Assembly (NCBI GenBank): GCA_964420065.1
Contig: CAYQQK010000003.1
Location: 84,564-148,563 of the forward strand
DNA length: 64,000 nt
Source: CAYQQK01 sp964420065
GTDB taxonomy: Bacteria > Bacillota > Dethiobacteria > DTU022
Reading direction: 5' to 3'
Shown: piece after piece, positions 17,823-26,117 of the stretch
Layout: the number at the start of each line of letters is the position of its first letter
Numbering within the stretch: position 1 is the stretch's first letter
Position numbers and translations under genes: made by a program
The notes under the pieces: model-generated
Database searches by the model: none
The model's input: the letters and a program-made list of their open reading frames with translations, nothing else
What the model was told of the DNA's origin: nothing

Positions 17823-18099
17823 TAAGACGTACTACCTCCTAAATCTCCTTGAACGGAGTTATTACGTAGAACTTTAGCATATTTAAAATATAAATGCAAG
17901 ATCTGCTGAAAATGTTTTCGAAAGGCTCAGTCATCGGTACGGTGCGGTATGGAAGCAAGTGTTTGGGGATAAAACTGTATTGGGGAAAGGAAATGCTTCC
18001 TGCAGGGGCGAAAAATAATATGGGAGGTGCCGGCGGGAGCTGGCTGCAAGTTCGCGCGGCTTTACGCCAGCCGGACCCGGATGGGAGGTGTAAGGGAAA

Positions 18100-18477
18100 A
18101 TGGTTCTTGGGGTGGGGGTAGACCTGGTTTCCATGCGGCGGATCGAACGGGTTTACCGGCGACGCCCGCAGCGCTTTCTGCAGCGGTTGTTTACCGGCCG
18201 CGAACGGGCGCTTTTACAAAAACGCCCACGACCGGTCCCGGCCCTGGCGGCTCGCTTTGCCGCCAAGGAAGCGGTTTTAAAGGCCCTGGGCTGCGGTATC
18301 GGACCGGCCGGGCTGGCCGAAATAGAGGTGCTGGCGGACCGCGGCCGCCCTCCGGAGGTGTTTCTGCACGGGCATGCCGCCCGAATCGCTGCCGCAAAAG
18401 GGGTTGCCGCCGTTGCTGTTTCAATGACCCATGATCCTCCCTTTGCCGCGGCCATGGCCGTTATTACCGGAAAATAA
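18100..18477 (+). CDS. acpS: Holo-[acyl-carrier-protein] synthase
   Basis: 125 residues; transfers 4'-phosphopantetheine from CoA to acyl carrier protein. Metal-binding Asp8 in GVGVDLV and Glu57 in the RFAAKEAVLKALG motif are present. Start ATG is preceded by TGGGAGGTGTAAGGG. The region 17900-18099 upstream has no gene. Its usual neighbours (NAD(P)HX epimerase, alr) are absent here. Confidence 0.95.
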   Translation: MVLGVGVDLVSMRRIERVYRRRPQRFLQRLFTGRERALLQKRPRPVPALAARFAAKEAVLKALGCGIGPAGLAEIEVLADRGRPPEVFLHGHAARIAAAKGVAAVAVSMTHDPPFAAAMAVITGK

Positions 18478-18557
18478 CGAAAAATGCAAGGTTCCTACCG
18501 AGCTGATCCCGACTACGGCTCACCCGAAAAAGATAAACAGTTTTGCTTTTTTTGATA

Positions 18558-18601
18558 TTGCTCGGGTTCTGATTATGGCATATAATATTAACACTCGTTA
18601 A
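18558..18601 (+). promoter_or_regulatory. Promoter (TTGCTC-17-TATAAT) and palindrome upstream of iscR
   Basis: TTGCTC at 18558-18563 and a perfect TATAAT at 18581-18586 are 17 bases apart. Directly after the -10 is TTAAC-ACTC-GTTAA (18588-18601), an inverted repeat over the start site, consistent with an Rrf2-family operator and autoregulation of the isc genes by IscR. Confidence 0.55.
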
Positions 18602-18660
18602 CGGTGACGGTTACTGTTTTAATCCCGAGTAAACCAATCAGGATTAACGGGAGGATAGTG

Positions 18661-19071
18661 ATGCGTCTTTCAGCAAAGGTGGAATATGCGGTCCGGGCCA
18701 TGGTCGTTCTGGCCTTTCATCATTCCGAGGAGGCCTTGCCGTTGCGGGAAATTGCCCGGCGGGAAACGCTCTCCTTTTCCTTTTTGGAACAGATCTTTAT
18801 TTCCCTGCGGCGTTGCGGCCTCGTTTCCAGCGTCCGTGGGGCGCGGGGCGGTTACCGCTTGGCCCTTGATCCGGCATCAATCAGAATTGGCGATATCGTG
18901 CGGGCGGTGGAGGGGCCGATTACACCGATCAACTGCCTTGAACACCAGCAAAAAAAAGCCTGTTTCCGTAGCGGCAACGAGGTTTGTTTGACCCGGCATG
19001 TCTGGGAAAAACTACGCGACTGCATCAACGAAGTCCTGGATGGAGTAACCCTGGTTGATCTAATGAATTAA
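18661..19071 (+). CDS. iscR: Rrf2-family iron-sulfur cluster regulator IscR
   Basis: 136 residues from the ATG after CGGGAGG; an in-frame GTG-type extension to 18604 is not conserved. The winged helix (about 1-80, MRLSAKVEYAVRAMVVLA) is followed by a cluster-binding loop with Cys92, Cys101 and Cys109 and a nearby His113, the arrangement expected for a [2Fe-2S] sensor. It should repress the isc genes when clusters are plentiful. Located 22 bases before iscS. Confidence 0.93.
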   Translation: MRLSAKVEYAVRAMVVLAFHHSEEALPLREIARRETLSFSFLEQIFISLRRCGLVSSVRGARGGYRLALDPASIRIGDIVRAVEGPITPINCLEHQQKKACFRSGNEVCLTRHVWEKLRDCINEVLDGVTLVDLMN

Positions 19072-19093
19072 TCATCCTTGGGGGGATAACCGC

Positions 19094-20284
19094 ATGTCCA
19101 AACGACGTGTCTACATGGATCACGGGGCCACCACGCCACTGCGGGAGGAGGTGCTGGAGGCGATGTTGCCTTTCCTTAAAGATAACTTTGGCAACCCCTC
19201 CAGCATTCACACCTGGGGGCGAGAAACCCGCCGGGCAGTGGAAACGGCACGGGAAAAGATTGCCGCTACCCTGGGGGCTGAACCTGATGAAATTTGTTTT
19301 ACCTCCGGGGGCACCGAATCGAATAATATCGCCATTTTCGGGGCCGCCAAGTTGCAGCGCCGGGGCGGTCATATTATCACCTCCGCTGTTGAACACCACG
19401 CCGTTTTCGATGTTTGTCGCGAATTGGCCCAATCCGGTTACCGGGTCACCTTCCTCCCGGTCGACCGCTTCGGCGAGGTTTCGATGGAGGATCTCCGGGC
19501 TGCTTTGGTACCCGATACCTTTCTTATTTCAATCATGACGGCCAACAACGAGGTTGGTACATTGCAGCCCGTAGCCGAAATCGGCGCTCTGGCCCGAGAA
19601 AAAGGAGTTCTTTTCCACACCGATGCCGTGCAGGCGGTAGGACAGGTTCCGATCAACCTGCGCGAGTTGCCGATCGATTTCTTGTCCATGTCCGCCCACA
19701 AGATTAACGGTCCCAAGGGTACGGGGGCACTCTTCATCCGCCGCGGCGTCAAGGTTGCTTCCTTGCACCATGGCGGCGGTCAAGAACACCGGCTACGTCC
19801 GGGGACCGAGAATGTACCCGGTATTATCGGGCTGGGCCGTGCCCTCGAATTGGCCGGGCCGGAGATACCGCAAAAAAGCCATCACCTGGCCGCCTTGCGC
19901 GATCGCCTCATCCACGGCCTGCTCGCGATCGAGGACGTTTACTTGAACGGTCATCCCAAGCGGCGTTTGCCGGGCAATGCAAACGTCAGTTTTCGCTATA
20001 TTGAAGGAGAATCAATTCTTTTAAGCCTTGATCTGCAGGGGGTGGCCGCATCGAGCGGGTCGGCCTGCACCTCGGGGTCCACCGAGGCTTCCCATGTTCT
20101 CACCGCCATGAAGCTGGAACCGGAAAATACTCACGGCTCGGTGCGTTTTTCGCTTGGGCGCGGTAATACCGTCGATGATGTTGACTATGTTTTACAAATA
20201 CTGCCGCCGATCGTGACCCGGCTGCGCCGCCTTTCAGCCTACTCCCGGAACCAGGATCGACTTACCGGTTGGAAGACATCGTAA
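19094..20284 (+). CDS. iscS: Cysteine desulfurase
   Basis: 396-residue PLP enzyme that takes sulfur from cysteine for Fe-S cluster assembly and tRNA thiolation. VYMDHGATTPL opens the protein; the PLP lysine is Lys203 in SAHKINGPKG; the persulfide Cys325 is in SSGSACTSGS. The long active-site loop after the cysteine makes it NifS/IscS-type rather than SufS. In the iscR-iscS-iscU order. It could also supply selenium or sulfur to MnmH, by family knowledge only. Confidence 0.96.
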   Translation: MSKRRVYMDHGATTPLREEVLEAMLPFLKDNFGNPSSIHTWGRETRRAVETAREKIAATLGAEPDEICFTSGGTESNNIAIFGAAKLQRRGGHIITSAVEHHAVFDVCRELAQSGYRVTFLPVDRFGEVSMEDLRAALVPDTFLISIMTANNEVGTLQPVAEIGALAREKGVLFHTDAVQAVGQVPINLRELPIDFLSMSAHKINGPKGTGALFIRRGVKVASLHHGGGQEHRLRPGTENVPGIIGLGRALELAGPEIPQKSHHLAALRDRLIHGLLAIEDVYLNGHPKRRLPGNANVSFRYIEGESILLSLDLQGVAASSGSACTSGSTEASHVLTAMKLEPENTHGSVRFSLGRGNTVDDVDYVLQILPPIVTRLRRLSAYSRNQDRLTGWKTS

Positions 20285-20363
20285 CTGCAGTGCGGGGGGC
20301 ATCGTTCCCGGGGGACGCCATGCAATCCGATCAATGAAAGTGCAACTGGGGAAGGTGAAAGCT

Positions 20364-20795
20364 ATGTATACGGAAAAAGTGATGGATCATTTCAACAACC
20401 CCCGCAATGTCGGGGAGCTCCCCGGTGCCGACGGCACGGGGGAGGCGGGCAGCTTCAAGTGCGGCGATACGATGATCCTGCAAATCAAGGTGGACAAGGT
20501 TTTCGCAACGGATAATCCCGGGCAGATTGACCAGTCCGGTAAAACCGGCAAAACAAGGGAAATCATAGCCGATGTCCGTTTCCGCACCTTCGGCTGCGCC
20601 GCCGCCATCGCTTGCAGCAGTATGCTGACCGAGATGGTCAAGGGCATGACTTTGGATGAAGCCTTGCAGGTCAGCAATGCCGCTGTTGCACAGGAATTGG
20701 GTGGGCTGCCCGCGCCCAAAATGCATTGTTCGAACTTGGCTGCGGACGCTCTGCACAATGCTATCGTCGATTACCGCCGGCGCACCCGGGTCTAG
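20364..20795 (+). CDS. iscU: Fe-S cluster scaffold protein IscU/NifU N-terminal type
   Basis: 143 residues from ATG 20364, which gives the conserved MYTEKVMDHFNNPRNVGE N-terminus; an upstream ATG at 20334 would add ten non-conserved residues. Cluster ligands Cys33, Cys78 and Cys122, with the assembly Asp35 next to the first, are all present. Compared with most Clostridia IscU there is an additional loop of about 16 residues between Cys33 and Cys78 (near 48-65, NPGQIDQSGKTGKT), and an additional Cys84. The expected mnmA that often follows is absent. Confidence 0.93.
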   Translation: MYTEKVMDHFNNPRNVGELPGADGTGEAGSFKCGDTMILQIKVDKVFATDNPGQIDQSGKTGKTREIIADVRFRTFGCAAAIACSSMLTEMVKGMTLDEALQVSNAAVAQELGGLPAPKMHCSNLAADALHNAIVDYRRRTRV

Positions 20796-20869
20796 CAAAT
20801 AGCTTCAGCTTCATAAACGATCCCTCCGGGCATATACATTAGTATTGCATCGCCCGGGAGGAAACTTAG

Positions 20870-22030
20870 CTGAGCACCCCCGTTGTGAACTGGACGAGCC
20901 GTAAACGGAACGGCCGGCGCCGCTCCTATCAAAACAAAAAGGACTATTGCCTGCCGGCCGTTGTCACACTCTTTTTTTTAATTCTATTTTTTTGGCAGGG
21001 CCCTCTTTCCGGCCGGTTTGCCCTGCCGGATTTCGCTTCCGAAGAAGTACTTTCCCAAAGCGGCGGTTTACGCGAGTTCCAGGAGGATAACCCCGCTACC
21101 GAAGGTGAAGGCATCATCCTTTTTTTGCAAAAGGTACTCGGGGACACGCTGCCCGGTTTGACCCCTCCGCCATGGTCGTTTGAAACCGTGCTTCGGGGGG
21201 CGGCCTTTTCTCTTTTTAAAGGCATGACCGGGGCGGATCCACGGGTTCCCTGTTCTTTTCTTGATCGTGAGCTGGGTGCAGGATCCGGGATCCACCTGCC
21301 GGTGTTTCTGGACTTTCCGGATCATTCCCTCCCTGAAAGCGCCGCCCATCCATCCCCTTCGACCGACCCGGAAAACCCCGGGAACGGGGAGCCGGGCCCC
21401 GTTCGCCCTGATTATCCTTTTGTTCCCGGCAGCCGACCCGAGATCCTGATTTACCATACCCATATTACCGAAACTTTTGTCCCAGATGCACAGATGATTT
21501 ATACCGAAAACCTGGAACTGACCGTGGCCCGGCTCGGTGCGGAACTGGCCTTGTTACTGGAAGAGCAGTACGGCCTGCCGTTGCTTCACCATACCGGGGT
21601 TTACGATCTGCCGCGTCATTTAAGTTATGAAAAGGCCCGGCCGGCTCTGAAACAATTGTTGCTTGAAAACAGTGACCTGCGCCTGGTGGTGGACCTGCAC
21701 CGGGATGGGGTGGCACGAGAAGTAACCACGGTTACCCTGGGTGGGGTGACCTACGGCAAGATCTTGCTGGTTGTGGGAACCGGTTTCCCGGATTACCAGT
21801 ACAACCTCAATGTTTCCTTGCACTTGCACCGTGAATTGGAAAGCCTGTTGCCCGGTTTGAGTCGGGGGGTACGCCAACAACCTTTTATTTACAATCAGGA
21901 CCTGTGCCCCTGTTCGATTCTGGTCGAGGTGGGCGGTCATGAAAACAGCCTGGCCGAAGTCTCCGCAGCCCTGCCCTTCCTGGCCGAAGCACTGGCCCGG
22001 ACTTACTACGCTTTCTTTCAAGCCGGCTGA
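20870..22030 (+). CDS. spoIIP: Stage II sporulation protein P
   Basis: SpoIIP is the peptidoglycan amidase/endopeptidase of the SpoIIDMP engulfment machine, anchored in the mother-cell membrane. A helix at about 23-39 (counting from GTG 20885) is followed by a low-complexity Pro/Gly linker and the catalytic domain: ILIYHTHITE with metal-ligand His/Glu, VDLHRDG, and the closing CSILVEVGGHENS. The GTG at 20885 has no ribosome site nearby, but CTG 20870, in frame, lies exactly eight bases after GGGAGG; I take CTG as the likely start (386 residues). Marks the organism as spore-forming. Confidence 0.9.
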   Translation: MSTPVVNWTSRKRNGRRRSYQNKKDYCLPAVVTLFFLILFFWQGPLSGRFALPDFASEEVLSQSGGLREFQEDNPATEGEGIILFLQKVLGDTLPGLTPPPWSFETVLRGAAFSLFKGMTGADPRVPCSFLDRELGAGSGIHLPVFLDFPDHSLPESAAHPSPSTDPENPGNGEPGPVRPDYPFVPGSRPEILIYHTHITETFVPDAQMIYTENLELTVARLGAELALLLEEQYGLPLLHHTGVYDLPRHLSYEKARPALKQLLLENSDLRLVVDLHRDGVAREVTTVTLGGVTYGKILLVVGTGFPDYQYNLNVSLHLHRELESLLPGLSRGVRQQPFIYNQDLCPCSILVEVGGHENSLAEVSAALPFLAEALARTYYAFFQAG

Positions 22031-22090
22031 ATAGGAGGCGCGGCAGTCGTTTATCCTTATTAATAATGGCCCTGGAAAGGAGAACGGCTT

Positions 22091-22372
22091 TTGCGCTCTG
22101 CCGGAATCGGTTTTTGTTGCGTCTTGCTGGCGTTGCTTTTGCTATACAGTGGGCTTGCCGTAACCGAAAAAGGGGTTCATGAATTGCTGGGCCTGCAGCG
22201 GCAACCCGCTGCTTTCCGTATTAGCCTTGGGCCGGTCGGAGAACCGTTGCTGGTGTTCGGCGGCCGGCCCGTACCGCTCAACCCAACCGGGTGGGTTACA
22301 CAGGCGGGAAAATGGCGGGTAGAATTCCGGCATTTTTTCGGCGACAGGAATCTTGACAAAGCGGAAAGATGA
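22091..22372 (+). CDS. Small membrane/secreted protein in YqxA position
   Basis: 93 residues from TTG 22091 after AAAGGAG. An N-terminal hydrophobic segment (GIGFCCVLLALLLLYSGLAV) then TEKGVHELLGLQ, and a short beta-rich tail. In B. subtilis the gene after spoIIP is yqxA (DUF3679), also a short N-terminally anchored protein with a similar NEGMKQMQGY-like stretch; position and layout suggest a divergent relative. No function known. Confidence 0.5.
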   Translation: MRSAGIGFCCVLLALLLLYSGLAVTEKGVHELLGLQRQPAAFRISLGPVGEPLLVFGGRPVPLNPTGWVTQAGKWRVEFRHFFGDRNLDKAER

Positions 22373-22381
22373 TGATATTTT
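22353..22381 (+). promoter_or_regulatory. Sigma-A promoter of the hrcA heat-shock operon
   Basis: TTGACA (22353-22358), 17-base spacer, TATTTT (22376-22381). The predicted start near 22388 lies just before the CIRCE element, as expected for HrcA repression. The -35 overlaps the end of the preceding small gene. Confidence 0.75.
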
Positions 22382-22392
22382 TTAACAGGGGA

Positions 22393-22419
22393 TTAGCACT
22401 CTCATTTATCGAGTGCTAA
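22393..22419 (+). promoter_or_regulatory. CIRCE operator (HrcA-binding site)
   Basis: TTAGCACTC - nine bases - GAGTGCTAA, both arms perfect matches to the CIRCE consensus. HrcA, encoded 34 bases downstream, binds here and represses hrcA-grpE-dnaK-dnaJ until heat or misfolding titrates GroEL. Confidence 0.98.
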
Positions 22420-22452
22420 GGCGGAATTCAAAACAGGGGGGAGGAGGGCGGG

Positions 22453-23490
22453 GTGCAACTACTGAACGAACGCAAACGGCGTATTCTTCGGGCCGTGGTG
22501 CATAGTTATACCGCTACGGCAGAACCGGTTGGTTCGCGCACTATCGCCCGGACGTACCGTATCGGAATCAGTTCGGCCACCATTCGCAATGAAATGGCCG
22601 ACCTGGAAGAGATGGGATATCTGGAACAACCCCATACCTCGGCCGGACGGATCCCTTCCGATCGGGGCTACCGTTACTATGTCGATAACCTGATGGATGA
22701 GCCCGCCCTTGATCCTGCGGAAGCCAGGGCCGTGGTTAAGCTCATGAGCGGAGAAAAAATTCTGGAGATTGAAAAGATCATTTTGAACGCTTGCCGCGTT
22801 TTATCGTCCATTACCAACCACACCACCCTGATCATGGGGCCCCAGTTCCGTAAAAGTGCTTTCCGGCAGATGCGTATTTTGCCCCTGGACGACAGGCGCG
22901 GGTTGGTGGTGCTGATTACCGATACCGGTTTCATCAAGAATAAGGTGATCGACCTGCCCCATACCCTGAGCCAGACCGAACTGCATCAGGTGGTGGGTTA
23001 TCTTAACCAGAAGCTGTACGGGTTGACCATCGATCAGGTCACCTTTTCTTTGATTAATGAGCTCAAACGCGATCTTTTCCGGCGTCTCGAGATCCTGGAA
23101 CAGGCTTTCATGCTCCTGGAGGAAAGCCTGGAAGAAGAAGAACAGGTCCGGGTCTATCTTGGGGGAACGACCAACATTTTGAACCAGCCGGAATTCAAGA
23201 ATGTCGATAAAATCAGGCAGTTACTATCCCTGTTTGAACAGGAACAACTGCTTTGCCGGATTCTCGAAAGCGGTGCGGGCGGTGAAGGACCGGCCGTTTT
23301 TATCGGCCGGGAGAATGTCATGGCCGATATCCAGGAGTGTACCTTGATCACCGCTGCTTACAAAGTAAATGAAAAGACCCTGGGCATCGTCGGCGTTTTG
23401 GGACCGACCAGGATGGCCTACCGGCGCGTGATCGGAGCGCTGTGCTGCCTGGTGGAAAATTTGAACAATATCCTTAGCACCCAGCGCTAA
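22453..23490 (+). CDS. hrcA: Heat-inducible transcription repressor HrcA
   Basis: 345 residues, GTG start after GGGGGGAGGAGGG. N-terminal winged helix (about 1-75) contains YRIGISSATIRNEMADLEEMGYL and the following HTSAGRIPSDRGYRYYVD, both near-invariant in HrcA. The GAF-like middle and dimerisation parts follow, ending at LNNILS. Cytosolic repressor of CIRCE operons; self-regulated. Confidence 0.98.
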   Translation: MQLLNERKRRILRAVVHSYTATAEPVGSRTIARTYRIGISSATIRNEMADLEEMGYLEQPHTSAGRIPSDRGYRYYVDNLMDEPALDPAEARAVVKLMSGEKILEIEKIILNACRVLSSITNHTTLIMGPQFRKSAFRQMRILPLDDRRGLVVLITDTGFIKNKVIDLPHTLSQTELHQVVGYLNQKLYGLTIDQVTFSLINELKRDLFRRLEILEQAFMLLEESLEEEEQVRVYLGGTTNILNQPEFKNVDKIRQLLSLFEQEQLLCRILESGAGGEGPAVFIGRENVMADIQECTLITAAYKVNEKTLGIVGVLGPTRMAYRRVIGALCCLVENLNNILSTQR

Positions 23491-23525
23491 AACATGGTTT
23501 CTACCATCCAGTTGGGGAAGGCGGT

Positions 23526-24164
23526 GTGATTTTGAACGAAGTGGACAGGGAAAAAGAAGGGGTGAACGGCGCTGCCGGGCAAACTCCTCCGGACTGTTGC
23601 TCCTCCGGGCACGAACCGAACGAGAAATGTGTTGATGTCGGTACGGGACGGGTGCAGGAATCCGGCGCGGCGGTAACGACGGAAAAACCGGCGGAGCAGG
23701 GGTGCGATCCCCTGGAAGAAACTCGCCGGGAATGGGAACGCGAAAAGGATGAGCTGACTGACCGGTTGCTGCGCCAGAGGGCGGACTATGAAAATTATAA
23801 ACGTATCCACCGCCAGGAACTCGAACGCTCCCGGGATGACGCCGTTTCCGATTTTATCAAGGGGCTTCTACCGGTTCTTGATAATCTGGAGCGGGCTCTT
23901 GATGCGGCCCGGCAAGAAAAAGGGTTGCCGCCGGCGTACACCGAAGGGCTTGATCTGATTTACGGGCAGCTTCTAAAACTGTTGGAACAGGAAGGGGTTA
24001 CCGCGATCGTTGCGGAAGGAAAACCCTTCGATCCCCTTTTTCACCATGCGGTTGTCCGTGCCGGGGAAGGGGAAGGCGAGCCTGGAATCGTGGCCGAAGA
24101 GTTGTGCCGGGGTTATCTGTACCGGGAGCATGTCTTGCGCCCGGCCATGGTCAAGGTATTTTAA
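23526..24164 (+). CDS. grpE: Nucleotide exchange factor GrpE
   Basis: 212 residues from GTG 23526. A disordered N-terminus (about 1-65) with four cysteines, then a coiled coil (about 66-115, LRQRADYENYKRIHRQELE) and a beta-rich head ending in VAEELCRGYLYREHVLRPAMVKV. Promotes ADP release from DnaK. The Cys-containing tail (CC and EKC) is unusual for GrpE but in an unconserved region. Confidence 0.96.
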   Translation: MILNEVDREKEGVNGAAGQTPPDCCSSGHEPNEKCVDVGTGRVQESGAAVTTEKPAEQGCDPLEETRREWEREKDELTDRLLRQRADYENYKRIHRQELERSRDDAVSDFIKGLLPVLDNLERALDAARQEKGLPPAYTEGLDLIYGQLLKLLEQEGVTAIVAEGKPFDPLFHHAVVRAGEGEGEPGIVAEELCRGYLYREHVLRPAMVKVF

Positions 24165-24204
24165 AATAGGCTTCGATCATTAACGGTATTCGGGAGGTAT
24201 GGAA

Positions 24205-26073
24205 ATGGGTAAAGTAATCGGAATAGACCTGGGCACCACCAATTCGGTGGTGGCCGTAATGATGGGCAGCGACCCTGAAATTATTGCCAATGCCGAGGGG
24301 AGCCGTCTCACGCCTTCGGCCGTAGCTTTCACCAAGGATGGCCAGCGTTTGGTAGGGCAGGTGGCCCGACGCCAGGCGATCACGAACCCGGAACGCACCA
24401 TCCAGTCGATCAAACGCGAAATGGGCACCTCTTTTCGGGTCAACGTCGATGGTAAGGAATATACACCCCAGGAACTGTCGGCCATGGTTCTGCAAAAATT
24501 AAAAACCGATGCCGAAAGTTTCCTCGGTGAAAAAATTACTCAGGCGGTGATTACTGTCCCCGCCTATTTCACCGATGCGCAGCGCCAGGCGACAAAGGAT
24601 GCGGGGAAGATTGCCGGTCTGGAAGTGTTACGGATCATCAACGAGCCGACTGCGGCCGCTCTTGCTTACGGTCTCGACAAAACGGGGGACCAGAAGGTGC
24701 TCGTGTTTGACCTGGGCGGAGGCACGTTTGACGTTTCTATTTTGGAGATGGGTGATGGGGTCCTGGAAGTACGGGCGACCAGCGGCAACAACCGTCTCGG
24801 CGGGGATGACTTTGATGAGCGGGTCATCGATTACATCGCCACGGAATTCAAAAAAGATCACGGGATTGATCTTCGTCAGGACCGTATGGCACTGCAACGG
24901 CTCAAAGAGGCGGCCGAAAAGGCCAAGATCGAACTTTCCACGGTGACCACAACTACACTGAACCTGCCTTTTATCACTGCGACCCAGGATGGCCCGAAAC
25001 ACCTCGATCTGACCCTGTCCCGGGCCAAATTTGATGAGCTTACCACCGATCTGGTTGAAAAAACCATGGGCCCGACCCGGCAGGCTCTTGCCGATGCCGG
25101 CTTGAAGGTCGAACAGATTGACCGGATTCTACTGGTGGGGGGGTCCACACGTATTCCCGCGGTGCAGGAGGCAATCCACAAACTTTTGGGCAAGGAACCG
25201 CACAAGGGGGTCAACCCCGATGAAGTTGTGTCTCTCGGGGCGGCCTATCAGGCGGGGGTTCTTTCGGGTGAAGCAAAGGATGTGCTGCTCCTTGATGTTA
25301 CCCCTCTTTCCTTGGGCATTGAAACCCTGGGCGGGGTGAGTACCCGCATCATCGAACGCAATACCACAATTCCGACAACGAAAAAACAGGTCTTTTCCAC
25401 TGCGGCCGACGGCCAGCCCAGCGTCGAAATCCATGTCTTGCAGGGTGAGCGGTCCATGGCCGCGGACAATATCACCCTGGGACGCTTCATGCTCGACGGC
25501 ATTCCGCCTGCTCCCCGGGGCGTTCCCCAGATCGAAGTCAGTTTTGATATTGATGCCAACGGTATTGTTAACGTATCGGCAAAGGATCTGGGGACGGGGA
25601 AAGAGCAAAAGATTACCATAACCGGTTCAGGTGGCCTGGACAAGGACAAAATTGAACGCATGGTGCGGGATTCCCAGAAATTTGCGGAGGAAGATCGTAA
25701 GCGCCGCGAACTGGTAGATGCCCGGAACCAGGCCGATGCTGCGGCCTACAGCGCGGAAAAATCCCTGAAGGATCTCGGTGAAAAGGTAGATCCGGCCAAA
25801 GTCGAAGAGGTGCGCCGTGCCATCAGCGAAGCCAGGGAAGCAACGGCCGGCGATGACCTGGAACGGATCAAAAAGACTACCGAAAAGCTCAATGGTCACA
25901 TGCATGAGCTCTCAACCAAACTTTACGAACAGGCGCGACAGCAGCAACAACAAGCTGCAGGCGGCGGTGCGGCTCCCGAGGGTTCTGCCGGGTCTGCGGA
26001 AGAAGGGGACGGGACCGGGGCCGAAAATGTGGTTGATGCCGACTTTGATATCAAAGATGAAAAGAAAGAGTAG
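24205..26073 (+). CDS. dnaK: Hsp70 chaperone DnaK
   Basis: 622 residues. ATP phosphate loop IGIDLGTTNS at the N-terminus; FDLGGGTFDVSIL and LVGGSTRIPAVQEAI are the other nucleotide-site signatures; the substrate domain starts with LLLDVTPLSLGIETLGGV; the lid ends with the disordered GAENVVDADFDIKDEKKE tail. Two ATGs are six bases apart; 24205 gives the family's MGKVIGID start and better spacing from GGGAGG. Confidence 0.98.
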   Translation: MGKVIGIDLGTTNSVVAVMMGSDPEIIANAEGSRLTPSAVAFTKDGQRLVGQVARRQAITNPERTIQSIKREMGTSFRVNVDGKEYTPQELSAMVLQKLKTDAESFLGEKITQAVITVPAYFTDAQRQATKDAGKIAGLEVLRIINEPTAAALAYGLDKTGDQKVLVFDLGGGTFDVSILEMGDGVLEVRATSGNNRLGGDDFDERVIDYIATEFKKDHGIDLRQDRMALQRLKEAAEKAKIELSTVTTTTLNLPFITATQDGPKHLDLTLSRAKFDELTTDLVEKTMGPTRQALADAGLKVEQIDRILLVGGSTRIPAVQEAIHKLLGKEPHKGVNPDEVVSLGAAYQAGVLSGEAKDVLLLDVTPLSLGIETLGGVSTRIIERNTTIPTTKKQVFSTAADGQPSVEIHVLQGERSMAADNITLGRFMLDGIPPAPRGVPQIEVSFDIDANGIVNVSAKDLGTGKEQKITITGSGGLDKDKIERMVRDSQKFAEEDRKRRELVDARNQADAAAYSAEKSLKDLGEKVDPAKVEEVRRAISEAREATAGDDLERIKKTTEKLNGHMHELSTKLYEQARQQQQQAAGGGAAPEGSAGSAEEGDGTGAENVVDADFDIKDEKKE

Positions 26074-26117
26074 AACCGGGCCGGTCGGGCCAATGCGGGT
26101 AAAGGATGACGGGAAAC

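Noticed and set aside
18552..18557. TTGATA as the -35 of iscR
   Set aside because: Twenty-three bases from the TATAAT; TTGCTC at 18558 has the right spacing.
20331..20798. 155-codon open frame on the minus strand across iscU
   Set aside because: Exact mirror of iscU in a GC-rich gene; the plus-strand product is a clear IscU and the minus product has no family.
25129..25661. Long minus-strand frames inside dnaK (up to 159 codons)
   Set aside because: Antisense shadows of a strongly conserved gene with biased codon use; no ribosome site or homology.
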